Position numbers and translations under genes: made by a program. A stretch of 64,000 nucleotides of DNA, from NCBI RefSeq assembly GCF_022662375.1, contig NZ_JAKNQL010000010.1:1-64000 (forward strand), in the 5' to 3' direction. Positions within the stretch are counted from its first letter, which is position 1, and each line of letters begins with the position of its first letter. Source of the stretch: Pseudomonas sp. CROZ-RG-20F-R04-15. Its GTDB lineage: Bacteria > Pseudomonadota > Gammaproteobacteria > Pseudomonadales > Pseudomonadaceae. Shown one piece after another: positions 17,212 to 24,797 of the stretch. Under the pieces are notes generated by a model that was not told the DNA's origin, made no database searches, and saw nothing but the letters and a program-made list of their open reading frames with translations.

Positions 17212-18469
17212 GAAGCGGCTCTCCCTGACGAATACCCAACTCAGCGAATCCTTCGTTGACGGCACTGGCCAGATGCTTCAACTGACCCTCGCTGTGATTG
17301 GCGCTGATGGCCAGTCGCAGGATTGCCTCACCTTTGGCCACCACCGGAAACAAGGCCGTGGTGACCGCGATGGCGTGCCGACGCAGGTGCAACGCCAGGT
17401 TGATGGCGTCTCTCTCGGCTCCGACCCGGACGAAACGTATTGGTGAAGCAATCTGATGGTTGCCCAGAACCGGCCCGAGCAGACCATCGATAGCTTCAAC
17501 ATTTTTCCATAATGAAGCCTGCAACTCCCGCAAACCTGCAGATAGATGAATCTTTGCCGAGGCGACTGCCGCACCGACTCCGCCCATGGACAGTGGCCCC
17601 CCGAACGTATAAGTCGACGCATGACGCCGAATCAGCTCGGCATCGGCCGACGTCAGCACCGTAATTGCACCGCCGGTTGCGCCGAAGGCTTTGGACAATG
17701 ACGACAGCAGGATCAAACGATCGCGCAACGGCTCAGCGGCGACATCAAGCGCATAACCGCCCCCGGTCCGGCCATGGATCGAAGTGCCGTGAGCGTCATC
17801 CGCATACAGATACCCCTCAAAGCGCTCAGCCAGTTGCAGCAGCCTGTTAACGGGATAAAGCCCGCGCATCGAGCCGATGCTGTCAGTCAGAATAATGGGG
17901 GTATTGCCGGCAGCGACAGCGGTGGAGCAGGCGTCCTCGACTTGCTGAAGATCACTGCAATCGCAGCGCTGGACAGGGCCGAACTGCCACAGAATGCCTT
18001 GCAGTACCTGCATCGAAGCATGGGCCGCGCGGTCAACGATCCAGCCCGGGCCACGGCGCAGGGGATACGACGGCAACTCACCGGAGCCCAGCAGCGGCAG
18101 ACAACCCAGATGGGCGCTGCCCACCGAGTTGAATGTCACCGTATGCCCCTGGAAAATGCGGTTCAACTGCCCATCGAGTTCGCGCATCGGCGGTAACAGC
18201 GCTCGGGTGCGGGCGGCAGCAAACTGCACACCGAAAGACTCGACGGCTTGCACTGCGCCCTGAACCAGACGGGGATCGCTCTCGAGTCCCAGATAGGAGC
18301 ACGAGAGATATTCGGTCAACTGCTCGCCACTGCTCAACTCTATGACCTTGCCATCGCGCTGCACCAGGTTCAGGCCATTGAGCCCGGCGTCGAACAATTG
18401 CTGCTGATCGTCACGCGCCTGACGGACACGGTTCTTGACCCAATTGACGGTCGGATGAGGTGTGTTCAT
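17201..18469 (-). CDS. alpha-oxoamine synthase-like PLP enzyme (cluster gene 4)
   Basis: A 422-residue fold-type I PLP enzyme resembling 8-amino-7-oxononanoate synthase, KBL, CqsA and LqsA. Lys260 in SSLSKAFGATGG is the likely Schiff-base lysine; ADDAHGTSIHG (about 223-233) provides the Asp and His that contact PLP. Such enzymes condense an acyl-CoA or acyl-carrier with an amino acid, with loss of CO2. A complete bioF role is unlikely because no other biotin genes are present. The ATG overlaps the preceding TGA (ATGA) and AGGT precedes the start. CqsA/LqsA make hydroxyketone signals, a suggestive but unproven parallel. Confidence 0.78.
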   Translation of the reverse strand: MNTPHPTVNWVKNRVRQARDDQQQLFDAGLNGLNLVQRDGKVIELSSGEQLTEYLSCSYLGLESDPRLVQGAVQAVESFGVQFAAARTRALLPPMRELDGQLNRIFQGHTVTFNSVGSAHLGCLPLLGSGELPSYPLRRGPGWIVDRAAHASMQVLQGILWQFGPVQRCDCSDLQQVEDACSTAVAAGNTPIILTDSIGSMRGLYPVNRLLQLAERFEGYLYADDAHGTSIHGRTGGGYALDVAAEPLRDRLILLSSLSKAFGATGGAITVLTSADAELIRRHASTYTFGGPLSMGGVGAAVASAKIHLSAGLRELQASLWKNVEAIDGLLGPVLGNHQIASPIRFVRVGAERDAINLALHLRRHAIAVTTALFPVVAKGEAILRLAISANHSEGQLKHLASAVNEGFAELGIRQGEPLHVQ

Positions 18470-19560
18470 CGGGATACCTGCACAGATGATGTCTGACGAT
18501 AGACCTGTACTCGCCAGAGTTGAGTTTTTTCTCGTGCGATCGCGTCCTGAAACTGCGCAGTAACGTCGCAGAAGCCTGCGCTATCGGGCCTGACCACATG
18601 CAAATGGCCACGAATAACCGTCAGCGCATCCTCGCCCAAGGCGGGCCGGAGTCGCTGCAGGACATCCATGCCAACCTCCGCCGGCAGGAATGAAGGCACG
18701 TCGGAAAACGAGACAAAATCGACATCCGTGCAGCTCGAAGCACAGTCGAAGATATCGCCCTGCACCACAGTCAACCGGCATTGCTGCTGCGCCTTGTGTG
18801 CCTGTTGAAAAACCTGTGGATCGCACTCCAGCGGAAAGCCCTGCGGATATCGCAGTTCACCGAAAAACAGCATTTGCAGGAAAAAGCTTTCGCGCACGAC
18901 CTGGGTAGTAAACAAGGTATGGAAAATATCCAGGTACACCTCTCGAGAACTGATACCCAGGTTGTTGCGGGGAAACGCGCCTTTGTACAACAGCGAATTG
19001 AGCACCGCTGCGTTGCCCAACAAGGCGATCACAGCCTTCCAGCGCTTGAGGGGAAACCGGCTTTGGTAATAAGCCGATTGCTCTCCCAGATCACGGAACC
19101 GGAAAATCGCTCGCCCCGCCTTGCCGGTGAACAAACCATTGATCTTCGCCAACCGCTGCAGAGTCTGCTCGAAGGCCCCTTGGTAAATCGGTGCCTGCCA
19201 ATGACGGGAATGAAACAGGTCCGCCAGCCAGCGGCGATCAAGCGGAGGCAGATCCAGAAGGCGAAAGATGGATTTGCGCCGTGCCACCGACGTTTCCGGC
19301 CGGTAGCCCATGAAATCCATGAACGACTGGCGATCGGTCTGCTCAAGCAAAGCTAAACGCAAGCGGGTAAAGGCCAGTTGCGGCGCACTGATATCAGCGC
19401 AAGTCATGCGGGCGGGGTGACGGGCCAGCAACGGCAGAAGCCGCCCGCCGCAGCCGGCAACACCCAACACGTGCCTGGCCTGCTCGGGCAAAATCGTGTA
19501 CTCGAGTGCTGTGTCTTCATCCCCCAACGCGTAGTTCAACCGCTCGAAGTAATCAGCCAT
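18466..19560 (-). CDS. DUF3419/BtaA-like aminocarboxypropyl transferase (cluster gene 3)
   Basis: A 364-residue protein of the DUF3419 family, which includes BtaA, the S-adenosylmethionine:diacylglycerol 3-amino-3-carboxypropyl transferase of betaine-lipid synthesis. The SAM-binding glycine loop LGVAGCGGRL lies at 32-41, followed by CADISAPQLAFTRLRLAL and the late FVSFSDVPSFLPAE block, as in BtaA. No BtaB methyltransferase is present, so a complete DGTS betaine lipid is not expected from this locus. The enzyme may put the aminocarboxypropyl group of SAM on a different acceptor. GGAGG lies five bases before the ATG. 42 bp separate it from the oxidase gene upstream. Confidence 0.75.
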   Translation of the reverse strand: MADYFERLNYALGDEDTALEYTILPEQARHVLGVAGCGGRLLPLLARHPARMTCADISAPQLAFTRLRLALLEQTDRQSFMDFMGYRPETSVARRKSIFRLLDLPPLDRRWLADLFHSRHWQAPIYQGAFEQTLQRLAKINGLFTGKAGRAIFRFRDLGEQSAYYQSRFPLKRWKAVIALLGNAAVLNSLLYKGAFPRNNLGISSREVYLDIFHTLFTTQVVRESFFLQMLFFGELRYPQGFPLECDPQVFQQAHKAQQQCRLTVVQGDIFDCASSCTDVDFVSFSDVPSFLPAEVGMDVLQRLRPALGEDALTVIRGHLHVVRPDSAGFCDVTAQFQDAIAREKTQLWRVQVYRQTSSVQVSR

Positions 19561-19602
19561 CTCGACCTCCGCCTGCCCGACGTGAAAATGAACGTGAAGG
19601 CG

Positions 19603-20337
19603 TCATGATTTATCCAGCACATGGAGGAATTCGTAGCGTGGCGCGACGCCGTTTTGCCAGGCTTCATACTGCTCATAAACGGCTTCGAGCATGTTGCCGG
19701 TCAGGCGCAGACTGGTTTCCATCACGGTGGCAATGGCATCCCAGTCAGCCTGACGCTTGCAGGTCCGCTGCAGGATGAGTTTGATCTCATTGAAGTGCTC
19801 GACATCGATATCCGAATGAGCAATGAAGAACGTCAGTTGAGCGGGCTTCAGCGCCAGGGTTTCACTCAGCTTGTCGATCAGCGGAGTAATAAAGTGATAA
19901 GCGTTTTCCGCCCAGTAACTGTATCCCAGCCGCTGTAACGGATTACCGGTAAAAGAAATCCAGTACAAATAAGCAATCAATACTTCCGTCGCCGGAAGTG
20001 CCGGTGGCATATCAAAGACTTCATTCTTCGATCCCAGGCTCATGACATCATGCAAGGCCATTTTTTCATGACCGACTTCTTGCGCAGCATGTTCGAAACA
20101 GAATTTCGCATAAACAGGATTATCGGCATGCCGCACACCGACCAAACCCTGATTTTGGGCATTGTGTGCGGTGTAATGATAGGTTTCGATCATGTAGATC
20201 GCATATAACGCTCTGGAAACACTACCCTCGCGTATAGCCTTGACCAGCCGGGAGTTATCCAGAATATCGGCCCACGCTTTTTCAATGCGCTGATCGAGCA
20301 GAATCAGCTGTTGTTCAAAACTGACGGACGCATTCAT
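19603..20337 (-). CDS. haem-oxygenase-like metal-dependent oxidase, HDO/TenA fold (cluster gene 2)
   Basis: A 244-residue all-helical protein of the haem-oxygenase-like fold. Spaced acidic and histidine residues fit a non-haem diiron site: Glu51, the ExxH pair Glu87/His90 (EHAAQEVGHEKMA), Glu144, His174, and Asp178/His181 (HSDIDVEHF). HDO enzymes such as UndA, SznF and BesC oxidise fatty acids, amino acids or N-containing groups with O2. It also resembles TenA/PqqC-like proteins, but those lack this ligand set. The start at 20337 has GGAG seven bases upstream and overlaps the upstream gene by 23 bp. Substrate unknown. Confidence 0.72.
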   Translation of the reverse strand: MNASVSFEQQLILLDQRIEKAWADILDNSRLVKAIREGSVSRALYAIYMIETYHYTAHNAQNQGLVGVRHADNPVYAKFCFEHAAQEVGHEKMALHDVMSLGSKNEVFDMPPALPATEVLIAYLYWISFTGNPLQRLGYSYWAENAYHFITPLIDKLSETLALKPAQLTFFIAHSDIDVEHFNEIKLILQRTCKRQADWDAIATVMETSLRLTGNMLEAVYEQYEAWQNGVAPRYEFLHVLDKS

Positions 20338-20983
20338 CGCGATTCTCCGGGTAGGTGCCGTTGATGGGGAAAGGTTGTTGCAGCGCCGTGAGGACTTCCC
20401 GCCATTGCGCAGACAGCAGCCAGTAATCGCCGCGCGCACGGTGTTCGATATGCAGTGAGTTGGAAGTGATCGGGGTCAGGCCAAAGCGCTGGAACAGTCG
20501 CCGTTGTGGCGATCGGCACAACGCCGTCACACCTTGATAGCCGCGATCGATCGCCCATTCGGTGGCGGCTGCAAGCAACAAATTGGTCAGCACCGGCCGG
20601 TGCTGTTGCGAATGCGTGATCAGGCGACTGAACTCGACATGACGCGCCAGCGCCACGGTCGGAGAAACATACTGGTGCGCCAGCGAAGCCCATTCGAAAG
20701 GCGCAGGGGTCACCCGCAAAACCGCCGTCAGTTGATCGCGTTGATACAGCAGAAAATGTGTACTGCGCGATGAAATCGCCAGCCTTGTTTCAAGTGCCCG
20801 GGCTCTGGACGTCAGCATGTAATGCTTTAATCGCAGACGAAACTGGCGACTGATAAATCGTTCAAATTCGCTGGCATCTGACCCCGCATCAAGAATAACA
20901 ATACGATAATCGGCATGCTGCCTGGTTAATGTCTCTTGAAGCCCCTGCAGATAATCCTTGAGTTGCAAGTTCGTAGTATCCAT
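20315..20983 (-). CDS. GNAT/autoinducer-synthase-like acyltransferase (first gene of the cluster)
   Basis: A 222-residue protein with features of the N-acyl amino acid synthase / acyl-homoserine-lactone synthase branch of the GNAT fold: a central beta strand THFLLYQRDQLTAVLRVTP, the diagnostic HVEFSRLIT (115-123), where LuxI/FeeM-type proteins carry E-x-S-R, and a terminal ATEWAIDRGY helix followed by FQRFGLTPI. It is not a canonical LuxI, since the N-terminal conserved Arg/Trp region is not clearly present, and no LuxR gene is adjacent. It may transfer an acyl group to an amino acid or amine. It leads the operon, with GGAGAAGGA just before the ATG and a distinct A+T-rich upstream region. Confidence 0.6.
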   Translation of the reverse strand: MDTTNLQLKDYLQGLQETLTRQHADYRIVILDAGSDASEFERFISRQFRLRLKHYMLTSRARALETRLAISSRSTHFLLYQRDQLTAVLRVTPAPFEWASLAHQYVSPTVALARHVEFSRLITHSQQHRPVLTNLLLAAATEWAIDRGYQGVTALCRSPQRRLFQRFGLTPITSNSLHIEHRARGDYWLLSAQWREVLTALQQPFPINGTYPENRDECVRQF

Positions 20984-21199
20984 TCCTTCTCCGCAGACGT
21001 TAACTTATCGAAGTTTCTGAGCGCATTGAAATAATGGATGCTTTTAGAAATATCGCCACTGCGCGACTTCTGATAATGACGTGGGAAAAATCACTGATAC
21101 TTCTAACTTATCGATTTATCTGACACACAGTAGTACAACATAAACAACAGATTGTTTAAGTTATGGAGACTGACCAAGGATAAATCGCAGACAGAAAAA
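20984..21199. promoter_or_regulatory. A+T-rich upstream region of the five-gene cluster with repeated TAACTTATCGA
   Basis: The region between the cluster's first gene and the tsaC terminator is visibly more A+T-rich than its surroundings. The 11-mer TAACTTATCGA occurs twice in direct orientation (21001-21011 and 21104-21114), 103 bp apart, which could bind a regulator. A related inverted TAAGTTAT lies at 21157-21164. No promoter can be fixed with confidence. Confidence 0.45.
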
Positions 21200-21227
21200 A
21201 ACTCCTCGCCAAATCAGTCGAGGAGTT
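21200..21227. terminator. bidirectional terminator after tsaC
   Basis: Arms AACTCCTCG (21200-21208) and CGAGGAGTT (21219-21227) are exact complements around a 10-base loop. A run of A before and AAAAAC after give a T-tract on the minus strand. It separates tsaC from the downstream five-gene cluster on the same strand, so the cluster should start from its own promoter. Confidence 0.75.
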
Positions 21228-21252
21228 AAAAACAGGTGAGGCGGAAATCGGG

Positions 21253-21810
21253 TCAGTCGGGACGAATAACCTTACCCGTCGCCAAATCGCGAATGACGCT
21301 AGGGTTTTTCCGCCCGCCAAGACTGCCGCCCAGCACCAGATCGACCTGGCCACGGAAATATTGCTCAACCCGTAAACGCGTGCGCGCCGCAGGACGACCC
21401 TGCGGGTTGGCAGAGGTCGAAATCAATGGCCCGACCATCGAGCACAGATCGCGAACCTGCGGATGATCACTGACCCGCAGCGCCACGGTATCGTGCATGC
21501 CAGTCACCCATTCCGGCAGCAAACCCTGATGCGGCACCAGCCAGGTGTTCGGCCCTGGCCAGGTGCTGGCCATGCGGTCGATCCATTCTTGCGGGAAGTC
21601 TTCGAACAGGAAGTCGAACTGGCGAATGTTGTCGGCAACCAGGATCAACCCTTTGACCACCGAACGATTCTTGATCGCCAGCAATCGATCCACTGCCTCT
21701 TCGTTCCACGGGTCGCAACCCAGCCCCCAGACGGCTTCGGTTGGATAGGCAATCACCGCCCCGGCGCGAATCTCTCGTGCGGCTTGCTGCACACGCCAAC
21801 TGTTGACCAT
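21253..21810 (-). CDS. tsaC: threonylcarbamoyl-AMP synthase, Sua5/YrdC family
   Basis: A 185-residue single-domain YrdC protein that makes L-threonylcarbamoyladenylate from threonine, bicarbonate and ATP, the first step of the t6A37 modification of ANN-decoding tRNAs. The N-terminal AYPTEAVWGLGCDPWNEEAVDRLLAIKNRSV is the family signature, with the basic residues binding ATP, and VALRVSDHP and STSANPQGRPA follow. Length matches E. coli TsaC rather than two-domain Sua5. It is downstream of dprA on the same strand with 55 bp between, the conserved order in gammaproteobacteria. Confidence 0.95.
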   Translation of the reverse strand: MVNSWRVQQAAREIRAGAVIAYPTEAVWGLGCDPWNEEAVDRLLAIKNRSVVKGLILVADNIRQFDFLFEDFPQEWIDRMASTWPGPNTWLVPHQGLLPEWVTGMHDTVALRVSDHPQVRDLCSMVGPLISTSANPQGRPAARTRLRVEQYFRGQVDLVLGGSLGGRKNPSVIRDLATGKVIRPD

Positions 21811-21865
21811 GAAAAAACTCTCCGCAAACAGGTTTCGCGCAGTTTACCGATCTTCCTTGTAAAAC

Positions 21866-22966
21866 CTAGCGCGTCCTGGCCAACCAGCGACCGTTTTCGC
21901 ACACCGCACGGCCATCCATTTCCAGTTCGGTGAGGGCCGCCAGCACTTTCGGTAATGCCCAGCCGCTGCTATCGGCCAAGCCTTCGCTGGTGTGCGGCGC
22001 GGCGTGGAGCAGGGCGAGCAACGGATGATCGACTTTCGGAGAGTCCGTGGACAACGGCAAATGCTGCCAGCCACGCAACGCTTCGAGGATGTGTTCGATG
22101 GTTTCCACCAGCACTGCACCGTCTCGAATCAACTGGTGACAACCGCGCGCACCGGGGTGATGGATCGAACCGGGAATCGCGTAAACCTCGCGCCCCTGTT
22201 CCGCTGCCAGCCTTGCGGTGATCAGAGAGCCGCTGGCAACACTCGCCTCGACTACCAGAACGCCAAGGGACAAACCACTGATGATGCGGTTGCGTCGCGG
22301 GAAGTTGCTCGCGGTTGGCCCGGCATCCAGTGGAAACTCCGAAAGCACCGCGCAGCCGGACGCAATCATCGCGTCGCAGAGGCGTCGATTGCGCTGTGGA
22401 TAAAAGTTTTCCAGCCCGGTGCCTAGCACCCCGACTGTCAGCCCGCCGACATCCAGCGCGGCTTGGTGCGCGGCGGCATCAATGCCCAGCGCCAGACCGC
22501 TGGTGATGACAAAACCTGCCCCGGCCAGACTGCGGGAAAACGCCGCCGCCGTGTCCATTCCCGGACGCGAAGCGCGGCGGCTGCCGACCATCGCCAACTG
22601 CGGTTTTTCCAGAATCAGTGGATCACCCGCGACAAACAGCAACGGCGGCGGATCAGGAATCTGCGCCAGCAGCGCCGGGTAATCCGGCTGATCCCACATC
22701 AGCAGATGATGCTCCGGCCGCTCTAGCCAGCGCATTGCGTGGCTGGCGCCATCGCGCACTTCAGGACATCGGCGCGCCTCGGCACTCGCCGCCGGCATTC
22801 CCAGCGAACGCCAGGCACTCGCGGGGGCGCCGATGGCTTTCGAGGCCGAGCCAAAGGCTTCGAGCAATTTTGTAAAACGCTTCGGGCCGATTTCCGGCAA
22901 GCGGTGCAAGCGCAGACGCGCTTCCAGTTCCGCCGGGGAAAGCGGCGTACAGACAGGCGATATCAT
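21866..22966 (-). CDS. dprA: DNA-processing protein A (Smf)
   Basis: A 366-residue cytoplasmic protein that loads RecA onto incoming single-stranded DNA during transformation. The Rossmann-like core contains MVGSRRASRPG and SGLALGIDAAAHQAAL, with GVLGTGLENFYPQRNR and SEFPLDAGPTASNFPRRNRIISGLS typical of DprA. The C-terminal roughly 65 residues (LLALLHAAPHTSEGLADSSGW...VCENGRWLA) form the winged-helix domain. Complete. It lies between the LysM gene and tsaC. Confidence 0.95.
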   Translation of the reverse strand: MISPVCTPLSPAELEARLRLHRLPEIGPKRFTKLLEAFGSASKAIGAPASAWRSLGMPAASAEARRCPEVRDGASHAMRWLERPEHHLLMWDQPDYPALLAQIPDPPPLLFVAGDPLILEKPQLAMVGSRRASRPGMDTAAAFSRSLAGAGFVITSGLALGIDAAAHQAALDVGGLTVGVLGTGLENFYPQRNRRLCDAMIASGCAVLSEFPLDAGPTASNFPRRNRIISGLSLGVLVVEASVASGSLITARLAAEQGREVYAIPGSIHHPGARGCHQLIRDGAVLVETIEHILEALRGWQHLPLSTDSPKVDHPLLALLHAAPHTSEGLADSSGWALPKVLAALTELEMDGRAVCENGRWLARTR

Positions 22967-23046
22967 GGATCATCCTTGATCGTTATAAGCCCCGAACCAT
23001 TCGGAACAAGCTGTGGATAACTCTGTTGGTAACTTGTTAAGCAAGC

Positions 23047-24072
23047 TTACGGATTTCGCACCTTGTCGAGCACCGCCAGCGAGCGTGAAGCGTTGAGAAC
23101 GAGGCCGTAGCTGAGTTTGTCGTAGGTGCGGAACACCATCAGCAACCCGGCGCGTTCGTCGGGGATCTTCAGCGGTTGACCGGTGACCCGGTCGCGCACG
23201 GTTTCCCCGGTTTTCATCACCACCAGCACGTTGCCTTCGGCCAGACCGTCGCGCTTGCCCTTGTTCAGGGTGACCACGTCCATCACGCCGATCTGGGTGA
23301 CGCCGCGCGGGACATCGATGATCACGCCATTGATACTGGTGGTTGGTGCGCTAGGCATGAAGGTCGAGTTGATCGAGCGCTCTTCGCCGCTGAACAAGCG
23401 GTCGCCGAGACGCACTTCCTGGGTGGTGCGTTGCAGGGCGAGGGTGGCGACGTCGCCTTCGGTGGCGACGATCTCACCGCCACCGATGTCGTCGGCGTTG
23501 ATCCCGAGGAACTCCTTGGTCTGCGGATCGGTGTAGACCTTGCCCTGGCGGAATATGCCGTAGACCGGCTGATCCGGATCGAAATGGCCGCGCGCGAAGA
23601 TACGGTCACCGGTGCCGCTGAGCACGCGTTCGGCATCGCCGGCGACGATGTACGGTGCCTTGTCGAAATCCTCAGCCTTGTCGACGATACGGTTGCTCAA
23701 CAGAAAGCTGTTGATCGATTTCAGTGGAATGCTCGGAATCGCCTCGGCTACCGGGCTGGTGCGGATACGCGGCGAGAGCTTGATGGTGCCGCGCGACTCG
23801 CCACGATTGAGCGTCAGACGCGGCTGGCCGTCGACATAGCTGAGCGTCAGCGTGTCGCCGGGATAGATCAGGTTGGGGTTTTCGATTTGCGGATTGGCCC
23901 GCCACAGTTGTGGCCACTGCCAGGGCTCGCGCAGGTATTTGCCGGAAATGTCCCAGAGCGTGTCCCCCGAAACCACCGTGTATTGCTGTGGAAAACCATC
24001 CCTGAGTTGCACTTGCCCTTGCGCCACGCCGGCCGAAGCCAACAGCAGCAGGGCGAGTAGTGTTTTCCTCAT
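23047..24072 (-). CDS. LysM domain peptidoglycan-binding protein
   Basis: A 341-residue exported protein. The start at 24072 (MRKTLLALLLLASAGVAQG) gives a clean signal peptide; the in-frame extension to 24174 crosses the def promoter region. A LysM domain lies near residues 30-80 (YTVVSGDTLWDISGKYL...PQIENPNLIYPGDTLTL) and should bind glycan strands. The remainder contains repeated beta-rich segments without a recognised catalytic domain. It is divergent from def, an arrangement conserved in many gammaproteobacteria. A consensus DnaA 9-mer lies in the gap towards dprA. Function presumed cell-envelope related. Confidence 0.88.
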   Translation of the reverse strand: MRKTLLALLLLASAGVAQGQVQLRDGFPQQYTVVSGDTLWDISGKYLREPWQWPQLWRANPQIENPNLIYPGDTLTLSYVDGQPRLTLNRGESRGTIKLSPRIRTSPVAEAIPSIPLKSINSFLLSNRIVDKAEDFDKAPYIVAGDAERVLSGTGDRIFARGHFDPDQPVYGIFRQGKVYTDPQTKEFLGINADDIGGGEIVATEGDVATLALQRTTQEVRLGDRLFSGEERSINSTFMPSAPTTSINGVIIDVPRGVTQIGVMDVVTLNKGKRDGLAEGNVLVVMKTGETVRDRVTGQPLKIPDERAGLLMVFRTYDKLSYGLVLNASRSLAVLDKVRNP

Positions 24073-24232
24073 GCAGTGAATCCCTTTATCATGTGCATTC
24101 GCGTGAACCGTCAGAGCCCCCGTGGCTCGCTTGTGCAAAATGCACAAGCTACGCTTCACAACGGTAGCCTGCATCTTCGGACCTGCCAGGCCATCGCCCG
24201 ACTTTACTCAACGTGTGCAGCAATCAAAGCCT

Positions 24233-24739
24233 ATGGCCATTTTAAACATCCTCGAATTCCCGGACCCGCGTCTGCGCACTATCGCCAAGCCTGTGGCTGT
24301 AGTGGACGACGAAGTGCGTCAGTTGGTCGATGACATGTTTGAAACAATGTATGAAGCGCCGGGCATCGGCCTTGCCGCGACCCAGGTCAACGTGCACAAA
24401 CGTATCGTCGTGATGGACCTTTCCGAAGACCGCACCGAGCCGCGGGTGTTCATCAACCCCGAGTTCGAGTCGCTGACCGAAGAAATGGAGCAATACCAGG
24501 AAGGCTGCCTGTCGGTACCGGGTTTCTACGAAAACGTCGATCGCCCGCAAAAGGTCAAGATCAAGGCGCTGGACCGCGACGGCAAGCCCTATGAGCTGAT
24601 CGCCGAAGGCCTGCTCGCCGTGTGCATCCAGCACGAATGCGACCACCTCAACGGCAAATTGTTCGTCGATTACCTGTCCACGCTCAAACGCGACCGGATC
24701 AAGAAGAAACTGGAAAAGCAGCACCGCCAGAACGCTTGA
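24233..24739 (+). CDS. def: peptide deformylase
   Basis: A 168-residue metalloenzyme that removes the formyl group from nascent protein N-termini. All three motifs are intact: GIGLAATQ (44-51), EGCLSVPG (90-97, metal ligand Cys92) and QHECDHLNG (133-141, His134, catalytic Glu135, His138). The start at 24233 (MAILNILEFPDPRLR) matches the family; an upstream extension lacks homology. It is followed by a terminator and then fmt, the enzyme that adds the formyl group to initiator tRNA. Confidence 0.97.
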   Translation: MAILNILEFPDPRLRTIAKPVAVVDDEVRQLVDDMFETMYEAPGIGLAATQVNVHKRIVVMDLSEDRTEPRVFINPEFESLTEEMEQYQEGCLSVPGFYENVDRPQKVKIKALDRDGKPYELIAEGLLAVCIQHECDHLNGKLFVDYLSTLKRDRIKKKLEKQHRQNA

Positions 24740-24751
24740 TGCCCCTCCTTC

Positions 24752-24775
24752 AAAGGCTTGCTGCGGCAAGCCTTT
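24752..24775 (+). terminator. rho-independent terminator between def and fmt
   Basis: Arms AAAGGCTTGC and GCAAGCCTTT around loop TGCG are followed by TTCTTTTC. Being close to the fmt start, it may only attenuate read-through rather than isolate fmt. Confidence 0.8.
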
Positions 24776-24797
24776 TTCTTTTCAAGAGACGCCCTTC

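Noticed and set aside
17201..18469. bioF (8-amino-7-oxononanoate synthase)
   Set aside because: No other biotin genes adjoin, and the neighbours point to a specialised pathway; family membership alone does not support BioF.
20315..20983. Canonical LuxI acyl-homoserine-lactone synthase
   Set aside because: Only the E-F-S-R-like motif is shared; no LuxR gene is adjacent and other LuxI invariants are not evident.
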